From Flavobacterium selenitireducens (GTDB lineage Bacteria > Bacteroidota > Bacteroidia > Flavobacteriales > Flavobacteriaceae), in the NCBI RefSeq assembly GCF_014748335.1, contig NZ_JAAVIY010000001.1:620001-684000 (forward strand): a stretch of DNA of 64,000 nt. The letters run 5' to 3'. This document shows positions 57,433 to 64,000 of the stretch, in pieces. Within the stretch, counting starts at the first letter, position 1; every line of letters starts with the position of its first letter. A program made the position numbers and the translations under genes. The notes under the pieces were generated by a model. It saw only the letters and a program-made list of their open reading frames with translations, searched no databases and was not told the DNA's origin.

Positions 57433-58677
57433 TTATCTCTCGAAGTCCCGTAAGGTATTCGTTATGATGGACACGCAGTCGAGCAGTTGTGCTTCGGTCA
57501 TGACCAACGGCGGTGCGAATCGAATGATGTTGCCATGGGTCGGTTTGGCAAGGAGCCCATTGTCGCGAAGTTTCATGCAAATGTCCCAGGCCGTGGAACT
57601 GTCTTCGGAATCATTGATGAGAATAGCGTTGAGCAATCCTTTCCCTCTCACGAGCGACGCAATGTTCGACGTTTGGATATAAGCACCGATCTTCTCGCGG
57701 AACAGTTTCCCAAGGAAATCCGCATTTTCTGACAGTTTTTCGTCCGAAACCACTTCGAGTGCGGCAATTGCGACCGCCGCAGCGATTGGGTTTCCTCCGA
57801 AGGTAGAACCGTGTTGTCCCGGCTTGATGACGTTCATGACCTCATTGTTGGCAAGTACGGCAGAAACTGGGTAAACACCGCCTGAAAGGGCTTTGCCGAG
57901 GATCAATACGTCCGGCTTTACGTCTTCGTGATCGACTGCCAATCGTTTTCCGGTGCGCGCCACTCCCGTCTGCACTTCGTCGGCTATGAAAAGAACATTG
58001 TATTTTTCGCAAAGCGCCTTGGCTTGGGCGAGATAGCCTTCCGAAGGCACATAAACGCCGGCTTCTCCTTGGATAGGTTCTACAAGGAAGCCTGCGATAT
58101 TGGTCGAATTTTTAAGCGAGTTTTCCAGAGCCCCGAGGTCGTCGTACGGAATCTTTACGAATCCAGGCGTGTAAGGCCCGAAATTGCGCCTCGCCCCTTC
58201 GTCGTTGGAAAACGAAATTATGGTAGTGGTTCTCCCGTGGAAATTACCTTCACAGACGATGATCTCAGCTTGTTTTTCAGCGATCCCCTTGACCTCGTAA
58301 GCCCATTTCCGGCAGATCTTAAGCGCGGTTTCCACGGCCTCGGCACCGGTGTTCATCGGCAGCATTTTATCAAATCCGAAATATTCCGTGATGAACTTTT
58401 CGTATGGGCCGAGCTTGTCGTTGTAGAACGCACGCGAGGTCAGCGTAAGTGTTTGCGCCTGCTCCATGAGCGCCCCGATTATCTTCGGATGGCAATGCCC
58501 CTGGTTCACGGCCGAGTAAGCCGAAAGAAAATCATAATAGCGCTTGCCCTCAACATCCCAGACGTAAACGCCTTCGCCCCGGCTGAGCACAACCGGCAAT
58601 GGATGATAATTGTGGGCACCGTACTCGTTTTCAAGGCCCATGAGCGCCTCGGATTTCGTGGTTTGCAAAACTGACAT
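57433..58677 (-). CDS. rocD: ornithine-oxo-acid aminotransferase
   Basis: 414 residues, class III PLP aminotransferase converting ornithine and 2-oxoglutarate to glutamate semialdehyde. Markers: RYYDFLSAYSAVNQGHCHPK near the N-terminus, the substrate-pocket MNTGAEAVETALK, the PLP lysine in LILGKALSGGVYPVSA, and GSTFGGNPIAAAVA. The Tyr within SAYSAVNQGH is the residue that distinguishes ornithine aminotransferases from acetylornithine and GABA transaminases. Single gene; links proline/arginine degradation. Confidence 0.93.
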   Translation of the reverse strand: MSVLQTTKSEALMGLENEYGAHNYHPLPVVLSRGEGVYVWDVEGKRYYDFLSAYSAVNQGHCHPKIIGALMEQAQTLTLTSRAFYNDKLGPYEKFITEYFGFDKMLPMNTGAEAVETALKICRKWAYEVKGIAEKQAEIIVCEGNFHGRTTTIISFSNDEGARRNFGPYTPGFVKIPYDDLGALENSLKNSTNIAGFLVEPIQGEAGVYVPSEGYLAQAKALCEKYNVLFIADEVQTGVARTGKRLAVDHEDVKPDVLILGKALSGGVYPVSAVLANNEVMNVIKPGQHGSTFGGNPIAAAVAIAALEVVSDEKLSENADFLGKLFREKIGAYIQTSNIASLVRGKGLLNAILINDSEDSSTAWDICMKLRDNGLLAKPTHGNIIRFAPPLVMTEAQLLDCVSIITNTLRDFER

Positions 58678-58830
58678 TCCTGTATTATTTAATTGTTGCC
58701 TACGATTCCTGCTTAAGGGGAGAAATCACCCGATTCGGGCAAAAATAATGAATAATCGGCAAAAAATCCCACACAAACCTGTTGAGTTTTTAACTGTAAC
58801 GTTGCGCTTTGTTAAATCTGGATTGTTTCA

Positions 58831-58860
58831 TTGTAAACTTGCCGTTAAGCGATATATTTG
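58831..58860 (+). promoter_or_regulatory. Bacteroidota-type promoter
   Basis: -33 TTG (58831-58833), 19-nt spacer, -7 TATATTTG (58853-58860). Best-formed consensus promoter in the window; ATG at 58887. Confidence 0.75.
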
Positions 58861-58886
58861 ATGTTTACAACAACAATTCCTTTACT

Positions 58887-59336
58887 ATGAAAAAAATTAC
58901 GCTTTTCCTTTTTATGGCTTGCCTGCCGCTGATTTCCTGCAGTTCCGACGACAGTTCCGACGGACAAAGCACGCGCAAGATCAAGGCGACCATCGATGGG
59001 ACTCCTTACACCTTCAACACGGTAAGCGTTGGCACACAAGAATTTACCGACAATGGCTTTACGTATACCGATGTGACCATAACGGGATCTATCGATAACG
59101 ATCCGTCGAAGACCATCTCGATCATCATGATGCAGGGAGAGACCGGAAACGACGCGAGCTGGTATTTCGGACTGCAAGAGGGCGAACGGGAATTCCAGAA
59201 AAACGGCAGCTTTTCTACTGTTGTTTCGGAGAGCACGAACAATTTCGTAAAGGGGACTTTCTCAGGCACCGTTGTCGCGACCGACGATGGGGAAACCAAG
59301 GTAATTACCGATGGAAGCTTCGAGGCGACATATTGA
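58887..59336 (+). CDS. hypothetical lipoprotein
   Basis: 149 residues. Lipobox LISCSS (Cys18), Ser/Asp linker, and a single small beta-rich domain (GTPYTFNTVSVG, SIIMMQGETGNDASWYF, GTFSGTVV). It resembles the small immunoglobulin-like or DUF6252-type lipoproteins of flavobacteria, but I cannot assign a family with certainty. ATG at 58887 rather than 58809 because the promoter lies between. Confidence 0.78.
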   Translation: MKKITLFLFMACLPLISCSSDDSSDGQSTRKIKATIDGTPYTFNTVSVGTQEFTDNGFTYTDVTITGSIDNDPSKTISIIMMQGETGNDASWYFGLQEGEREFQKNGSFSTVVSESTNNFVKGTFSGTVVATDDGETKVITDGSFEATY

Positions 59337-59356
59337 TTGCAAAGCTGATCCAATAA

Positions 59357-59386
59357 AAAAGGCCCTTTAGTGGGGCCTTTTGCTTT
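59357..59386. terminator. bidirectional terminator
   Basis: AAAAGGCCC (59357-59365) pairs with GGGCCTTTT (59373-59381); it lies between the lipoprotein gene and the convergent OsmC gene. Confidence 0.85.
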
Positions 59387-59795
59387 ACAGTAATTTTGCG
59401 TTGGACGATATCTTCGCATTTAGCAGCTTCGAAATCGGACAATTCTTTTCAGCTTTCGTCACGAGTTCCTGGAACTTCTCTTCTGAAATTCCGGCTACTT
59501 TTGCCGATAATTCGAGTTCCGAGCTTATGATCGTGCCGGCTTGCAAATCGATGTCACAACGGGTTTCGATGGATTCGATTTCAAATCCTTCCTCTGTGAT
59601 GAAAGCCGAAAGCTGCATCGTAAAACATCCCGCGTGAGCCGCTGCGACCAATTCTTCCGGGTTGGTCCCGACGCCTTCTTCAAATCGCGTCTTGAACGAA
59701 TACTGGGTATTGTCAAGCGTTTTGCTTTGCGTGGTCAGTTTTCCTGCTCCTTCTTTGAGCGATCCTTGCCATACGGCGGTTGCATGTCTTTTCAT
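59385..59795 (-). CDS. OsmC-family peroxiredoxin
   Basis: 136 residues, the osmotically inducible thiol peroxidase of the OsmC subgroup, reducing organic hydroperoxides. The two redox cysteines are in AAHAGCFTMQLS and EKNCPISKLL, with the conserved EGVGTNPEELVAAAH and the catalytic Arg in KTRFEEG. A single-gene unit; together with SOD, Dps and OxyR it is part of the oxidative defence in this window, though not linked to them. Confidence 0.92.
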   Translation of the reverse strand: MKRHATAVWQGSLKEGAGKLTTQSKTLDNTQYSFKTRFEEGVGTNPEELVAAAHAGCFTMQLSAFITEEGFEIESIETRCDIDLQAGTIISSELELSAKVAGISEEKFQELVTKAEKNCPISKLLNAKISSNAKLL

Positions 59796-59853
59796 TGTTT
59801 CTTTGTGTATTTGTTGAATTGTGTATGTGTTGATCGTTAATTGGTCACCTTAG

Positions 59854-60912
59854 CTAGACTACGGTCGTTCCGAAAATTACGGTGAATTTCGCGCCTTTGT
59901 GCGGACCTTTGCTCTCGGCAAGTAATTTCCCATCGTATTTTTCGACGATTTTCCGACACAAGTAAAGCCCGATTCCCATGGTTGGCTCATTTTCGGTACC
60001 CTTGCGCGCCATCGGCGAAAATTTACGGAAAAGCGAATCGGCCTGGCCCGGTTCAAAGCCAAGGCCTTCGTCGATCACGCTGATCGTGACCGCCTGCTCG
60101 TCCTCGTGAAAATTCAGCCGGATACACGAACCTCGCTCGGAGAATTTTATGGCATTGTCGAGCAGGTTGACCAAAACCCGTATGAGCAAATCAAACTCGA
60201 TCGGCAATTGCAGTTGCGGTTTGTTGTTCTCGACCACGAGCGCGAGCGCTTTTTGGGAAAAATCGTTTCCTTTCTCTTTGTTGATTTCCGAGATGACTTC
60301 GCGAATGGATATCGTCCGGAAAACCGGCAGGCGTTTGGCGATGTCTTCCTCGTCCTTTATGAGCCTGATAAAATTCTCTATAAACCGAAACTGCTGGCCA
60401 GTCGATTCTATTATCAGCCGCGCGTATTCATCGATTTGGGAACGGCTCGACTCTTCCGGAATCAGTTTGGCCAACGCCTGGGAATTCGTAGCGAAATTCT
60501 TAAGATCGTGGGAAAGCAGATAAATCAGGTCGAGTTTTTCGGCCCCGAGCGCCTGGTTCTCCTCGATCGTGCTTTGGACGTTGCTCATCAATATCCCGAC
60601 CTCGTCCTTGAAACTGCGCGGCAAATCGGGAACGACGTTTTGCAGACGGTAGCGTTCCAACTGTTGGGAAGCGACCTGCACAGGCTGTGTTAGTTTCTTG
60701 AGCAGCATCAAAGTGACCGCGGTGGCCAAAAGCGTCAAAACAAGCGTGAAAAGCAGGATCAGCGCAGGCTCCTCCTGTACATCCGAAAATAAAACAAGAA
60801 AAATAAGCCCGATAAGCGGAACATGAATGCCGAGGAAGGCTACAAAAAGAAACTTATACGCATAATTTTTACTCAGGAAACCAATAGAGGAAAGGCGTTT
60901 ATAAAGTAACAT
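59854..60912 (-). CDS. HAMP-type sensor histidine kinase
   Basis: 352 residues. Two membrane helices (about 20-42 and 50-72) with almost no periplasmic loop, a HAMP-like linker (about 72-125), phospho-accepting His135 in LLSHDLKNFATN, and a HATPase domain with NLLDNAIKFSERG, DEGLGFEPGQ and MGIGLYLCRK. The short loop suggests it senses membrane or cytoplasmic signals. No response regulator is adjacent, so it is an orphan kinase; divergent from rlmD. Confidence 0.88.
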   Translation of the reverse strand: MLLYKRLSSIGFLSKNYAYKFLFVAFLGIHVPLIGLIFLVLFSDVQEEPALILLFTLVLTLLATAVTLMLLKKLTQPVQVASQQLERYRLQNVVPDLPRSFKDEVGILMSNVQSTIEENQALGAEKLDLIYLLSHDLKNFATNSQALAKLIPEESSRSQIDEYARLIIESTGQQFRFIENFIRLIKDEEDIAKRLPVFRTISIREVISEINKEKGNDFSQKALALVVENNKPQLQLPIEFDLLIRVLVNLLDNAIKFSERGSCIRLNFHEDEQAVTISVIDEGLGFEPGQADSLFRKFSPMARKGTENEPTMGIGLYLCRKIVEKYDGKLLAESKGPHKGAKFTVIFGTTVV

Positions 60913-61097
60913 GTAGTTGTTTTTGGAGGTTTAAAGTTAGGACTAATAATCTTAGGAAAAAGTTAAACAACTTTATTTTTGGACGGCTCGCATCGCGGTT
61001 AATTCCGTAGAAAATATTGTGCGGCCCCGTATCAGGCATCGCAAAATCCGCTTATCAAAAAACTCCCGATAATAAGCCCAAAATTCTCAATTGTCAT

Positions 61098-61105
61098 TAC
61101 TTTTG
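61098..61105 (+). promoter_or_regulatory. -7 box 5 bp from the rlmD start codon
   Basis: TACTTTTG matches TAnnTTTG; the ATG at 61110 follows after four bases, so the transcript should start at or next to it. No clear -33 TTG element at normal spacing. Confidence 0.6.
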
Positions 61106-61109
61106 CGCC

Positions 61110-62522
61110 ATGGCAAGAAAAAACAAAGACAACATCGTCTTCGAGAACATTAGCGTGCTCGACGCCGGAGCCAAAGGTGTTTCGGTCGCAAAAGCCCCGG
61201 ACGGAAAAGTGATTTTCATACCGAATGTAGTTCCCGGGGACGTCATCGATGTACAAACCTTCAGGAAGCGAAAAGCGTATTACGAAGGCAGGGCGATTAA
61301 ATTCCATGAGTTTTCCGAACACAGGACGGAACCTGTTTGCGAACATTTCGGCGTTTGCGGAGGGTGCAAATGGCAAAATATGGATTACGAACGTCAATTG
61401 CATTATAAACAAAACGAGGTACTCAATCATCTCCAGCGCATCGGCAAGGTGGAATTGCCCGAATTCGAGCCTATCCTAGGATCTGAAAAACAATTCTTCT
61501 ACCGCAATAAAATGGAATTCGGGTTTTCGAACTCGCGTTGGCTCACCCAACAGGAGATCGCCTCGACGACGGACCTCGACGATCGCAACGCCCTGGGTTT
61601 CCACATCCCGAAAATGTGGGATAAAATCCTCGACATCCACAAATGCTGGCTGCAGGAAGACCCGTCGAACGACATACGGAATGAAGTCAGGAGGTTCGCG
61701 ATCGAGAACAACCTCGCGTTTTTCGATCCGAGAAATCACGAAGGTTTGCTGCGCACGTTGATGATCAGGACGGCATCGACGGGAGAAGTCATGGTATTGA
61801 TCCAGTTTTTTGACGACAATGCATCCGAGCGCGGACTCGTCATGGACTTTTTGTCGGCGCGCTTTCCCCAAATCACTTCCTTATTATATGTCGTCAACCA
61901 AAAGCAGAACGATACCATTTACGACCAGGACGTGAAAGTATACAAAGGGCGCGACCACATTTTTGAAGAAATGGAAGGCCTCAAATTTTCGATAAATGCC
62001 AAGTCTTTTTATCAGACGAATCCTTCACAGGCGTATGAACTCTACAAAGTAACACGCGATTTCGCCGGACTTACCGGAAACGAACTCGTCTATGACCTCT
62101 ATACCGGAACCGGCACGATCGCCCAGTTCGTCTCCAAAATGGCTCGAAAAGTAATCGGTGTCGAAAGCGTGCCCGAAGCCATAGCCGAGGCCAAGGAAAA
62201 CGCCAAACGAAACAATATCGACAATTGCGAATTTTTCGTAGGCGACATGAAAATGGTTTTCAACGATGATTTCATCAACACTCACGGGCATCCCGATGTC
62301 CTGATAACCGATCCTCCCCGCGATGGCATGCACAAGGACGTAGTAGCCCAAATCCTCAAGATCGCACCTCAAAAAGTGGTTTACGTGAGCTGCAATTCGG
62401 CCACACAGGCCCGCGACCTTGCGCTTATGGACGAGGCTTACAAAGTGGTACGCGTTCGCCCTGTGGATATGTTTCCGCAAACGCACCACGTCGAAAATGT
62501 CGTACTTTTGGAAAAACGCTGA
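61110..62522 (+). CDS. rlmD: 23S rRNA (uracil-C5) methyltransferase RlmD-like
   Basis: 470 residues. N-terminal TRAM domain (about 10-68), the Fe-S cysteines in CEHFGVCGGCKWQ, and a SAM domain with VYDLYTGTGTIAQF, DPPRDGMHKD and the catalytic-cysteine motif VYVSCNSATQARD. It methylates U1939 (or the equivalent U747 site) of 23S rRNA. ATG at 61110 is chosen over an open frame to 61017 because of the -7 box just upstream. It leads a run with DUF6452 and DUF6048 genes, an arrangement I associate with flavobacteria. Confidence 0.9.
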   Translation: MARKNKDNIVFENISVLDAGAKGVSVAKAPDGKVIFIPNVVPGDVIDVQTFRKRKAYYEGRAIKFHEFSEHRTEPVCEHFGVCGGCKWQNMDYERQLHYKQNEVLNHLQRIGKVELPEFEPILGSEKQFFYRNKMEFGFSNSRWLTQQEIASTTDLDDRNALGFHIPKMWDKILDIHKCWLQEDPSNDIRNEVRRFAIENNLAFFDPRNHEGLLRTLMIRTASTGEVMVLIQFFDDNASERGLVMDFLSARFPQITSLLYVVNQKQNDTIYDQDVKVYKGRDHIFEEMEGLKFSINAKSFYQTNPSQAYELYKVTRDFAGLTGNELVYDLYTGTGTIAQFVSKMARKVIGVESVPEAIAEAKENAKRNNIDNCEFFVGDMKMVFNDDFINTHGHPDVLITDPPRDGMHKDVVAQILKIAPQKVVYVSCNSATQARDLALMDEAYKVVRVRPVDMFPQTHHVENVVLLEKR

Positions 62523-62529
62523 TTTTGTT

Positions 62530-63045
62530 ATGAAGAGAATAATGTGCGGATTGGCCCTCACGCTCGTCGTGTTGCTGACCCTGAACTGCGAGCGCGACGA
62601 CGTTTGCGCAGGATCGACACCCACGACGCCCCGCGTGGTCATTGAATTTTTCAATTACACGAACAATTCCCAACCGAGGAATGTGACCAATTTTACCATT
62701 AAGTCTGCCGATAACGATTCGATTATCAGGTTTACCAACGTAAACAAGATTTTTGTCCCGCTCAAAACGTTCGAGACCTCGACGACGTACACTTTTACCA
62801 TAAACGATGACGACGTTCCTCAAACGCCTACTTTTGCGGATACGGTTACGTTTACCTACGCGACAAGGGACATTTACGTATCCCGTGCCTGTGGCTACAA
62901 GACCGTCTTCGACCTGAGCCAGGAGACGGGAATCCCGGGCCTTGTCGTGAACAACGGCGCTGGCGGCAACTGGCTTGAGACGGTAATCATTGACAACCAT
63001 ACGATAGAATTCGAGGATGAAACACATATCAGGATTTATTTTTAG
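62530..63045 (+). CDS. DUF6452-like lipoprotein
   Basis: 171 residues. Lipobox VLLTLNC (Cys20), then CERDDVCAGSTPTTP, a beta-rich body (RVVIEFFNYTN, TTYTFTINDD) and an RACGYKTVFDLS segment. The pattern and location right after rlmD fit the DUF6452 family of flavobacterial envelope proteins. Starts 7 bp after rlmD; its end overlaps the following gene by 29 bp. Confidence 0.8.
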   Translation: MKRIMCGLALTLVVLLTLNCERDDVCAGSTPTTPRVVIEFFNYTNNSQPRNVTNFTIKSADNDSIIRFTNVNKIFVPLKTFETSTTYTFTINDDDVPQTPTFADTVTFTYATRDIYVSRACGYKTVFDLSQETGIPGLVVNNGAGGNWLETVIIDNHTIEFEDETHIRIYF

Positions 63046-63754
63046 CCTTTTTGTTTGTGCGATCGGATTCGCCCAACAGGATTCGGTTGCGGTGGTTGCC
63101 GATACGGCCGTGCCGAAGTTCACGCGTCACGGGTTGCGCGTCGGCGTCGACCTGTTCAAGCTATCCCGGACGTTTTGGGATGACGGTTACCGCGGCATAG
63201 AACTCGCTGGTGACTACCGCCTGACGCGAAGTTACTTTCTCGCCGTGGAGTTGGGAAACGAGGACAAGACGACCGATGACGACCGCGTGAATTTTACCAC
63301 GAAAGGCACCTATCTGAAATTCGGGTTCGATTACAATTTCTACGACAACTGGCTCGATATGGACAACGTTATTACGATCGGGCTGCGCTACGGCTTAAGT
63401 TCGTTCAGCCAAGAGTTGAATTCGTACAAGATCTATAATCCGAACAATGATTTCGGGGAAGAAATCGTCGTGGTGTCCGGAGAGGAATTCAACGGACTCA
63501 GCTCGAGTTGGGCCGAAGTCGTACTGGGCATGAAGGCCGAGGTCCTGAAGAACATTTACGTCGGATTCAGCCTGCGCATGAACTACATGATTTCGGAAAA
63601 GACGCCCGATAACTTCGCCAATCTCTATATTCCGGGATTCAACCGAACCTATGAGGGAAAATTCGGTGTCGGTTTCAATTACACGGTTTCGTATTTCCTG
63701 CCGATTTACAAATCGAAGGTCAAGAAAGCGGACAAAAAGGAAAAAAAGAAATAA
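63017..63754 (+). CDS. DUF6048-like outer-membrane beta-barrel protein
   Basis: 245 residues. Signal peptide ending CAIGFAQQ, then alternating amphipathic strands typical of an outer-membrane barrel (GLRVGVDLFKLSRTF, YFLAVELGNEDK, TYLKFGFDYNFYDNW, GFNYTVSYFLPIY) and a Lys-rich end. Matches the DUF6048 pattern. The start is in a different frame 29 bp before the upstream stop, so it is translated from the same mRNA. Confidence 0.8.
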   Translation: MKHISGFIFSLFVCAIGFAQQDSVAVVADTAVPKFTRHGLRVGVDLFKLSRTFWDDGYRGIELAGDYRLTRSYFLAVELGNEDKTTDDDRVNFTTKGTYLKFGFDYNFYDNWLDMDNVITIGLRYGLSSFSQELNSYKIYNPNNDFGEEIVVVSGEEFNGLSSSWAEVVLGMKAEVLKNIYVGFSLRMNYMISEKTPDNFANLYIPGFNRTYEGKFGVGFNYTVSYFLPIYKSKVKKADKKEKKK

Positions 63755-63771
63755 ACGCATCGACTTGCGTT
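63754..63771. terminator. weak hairpin between convergent genes
   Basis: AACGCA (63754-63759) and TGCGTT (63766-63771) form a 6-bp stem between the DUF6048 gene and the last gene; no clear U-tract. Confidence 0.3.
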
Positions 63772-63778
63772 ATTCCAA

Positions 63779-64000
63779 CTACTTCACTTCCTTCACACCC
63801 TTGACGAACATCCACGACATGTAAATCTTCATGCCGTCGTTGGTGCGGATCGCCTGGAATTTCGGAGAAAGTATGGTCGTGGCCACAAAAGCCGTGATCG
63901 GACGCCATAGCCCGGAAAGGTCGGTAAAATGCTGGATCAGGAAATACAGCGGGATGTACAGGATCGCAAAAGCGACGAAATTGTACAACAGCGCTTTGGT
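63779..64000 (-). CDS. hypothetical membrane protein (5' end outside the window)
   Basis: At least 73 residues of a minus-strand gene, ending in WMFVKGVKEVK with stop at 63779. It has one long hydrophobic helix (FVAFAILYIPLYFLI) and part of a second (PITAFVATTIL). The frame stays open to the window edge (TKALLYNF...); the apparent TTG start at 63988 is not the true one. Family not recognised. Confidence 0.6.
   Translation of the reverse strand, partial: TKALLYNFVAFAILYIPLYFLIQHFTDLSGLWRPITAFVATTILSPKFQAIRTNDGMKIYMSWMFVKGVKEVK

Overview
This window comes from a Bacteroidota chromosome, most likely a Flavobacteriaceae member close to Flavobacterium with a fairly GC-rich genome for that group. 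Supporting signs are type IX secretion (T9SS) C-terminal sorting domains on three secreted enzymes, Bacteroidota-type -7 promoter boxes (TAnnTTTG), a Rho factor with a long Q/N-rich insert, GH97/GH13 enzymes, SulP plus carbonic anhydrase, and several small families (DUF4293, DUF6452, DUF6048, LETM1-related) typical of flavobacteria. It is core/housekeeping chromosome: I see no phage, transposase, CRISPR array, tRNA or rRNA gene.

Layout. 1-4888: a fatty-acid beta-oxidation operon (FadB-like fusion, thiolase, acyl-CoA dehydrogenase). 5.0-12.5 kb: envelope and stress genes (META lipoprotein, YtxH, a 52-aa membrane peptide, DUF4142, a CHASE3/PAS histidine kinase with a stand-alone receiver, an AraC regulator, a YetF-like membrane protein with a zinc ribbon, a short-chain dehydrogenase). 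12.7-19.8 kb: Cu/Zn-SOD lipoprotein, LETM1-related protein, beta-carbonic anhydrase with SulP transporter, Dps opposite OxyR, and two paralogous ~65-aa proteins. 19.9-25.3 kb: MnmD/cytochrome/DUF4920 operon, branched-chain aminotransferase and a MazG-like gene facing each other across a large heptamer satellite, and an SRPBCC protein. 25.4-29.4 kb: an ECF sigma factor cassette, a BNR-repeat protein and an Arg-rich repeat protein. 29.5-36.3 kb: Kup, a T9SS hydrolase, an RNA m5C methyltransferase and two T9SS endonucleases. 36.3-42.5 kb: a triplicated repeat, Rho, DUF4293, a NarL-type two-component operon and a phosphoesterase. 42.8-50.4 kb: TruA, ABC exporter, CPBP protease, cupin, lipoamide dehydrogenase, a frameshifted membrane-protein gene, aldo/keto reductase, DoxX. 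50.5-59.8 kb: GH13 amylase, SnoaL-like protein, cysteine desulfurase, GH97, lipoproteins, Smr protein, ornithine aminotransferase, OsmC. 59.9-64 kb: histidine kinase, RlmD and its two DUF followers, and a gene running off the edge.

The most unusual material is non-coding or regulatory. There is a 19-copy perfect heptamer array starting inside the ilvE coding end, facing a degenerate mirror array from the opposing gene. A triplicated ~95-bp element downstream of rho shares a 20-bp core with the region behind the thiolase gene. A perfect palindrome lies upstream of a two-component operon that also encodes an unknown 93-aa protein. Two promoters sit so close to their start codons that the mRNAs should be leaderless or nearly so. 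Four convergent gene pairs meet or overlap at their stop codons. Functional assignments rest on motif recognition by eye; no database search was possible.
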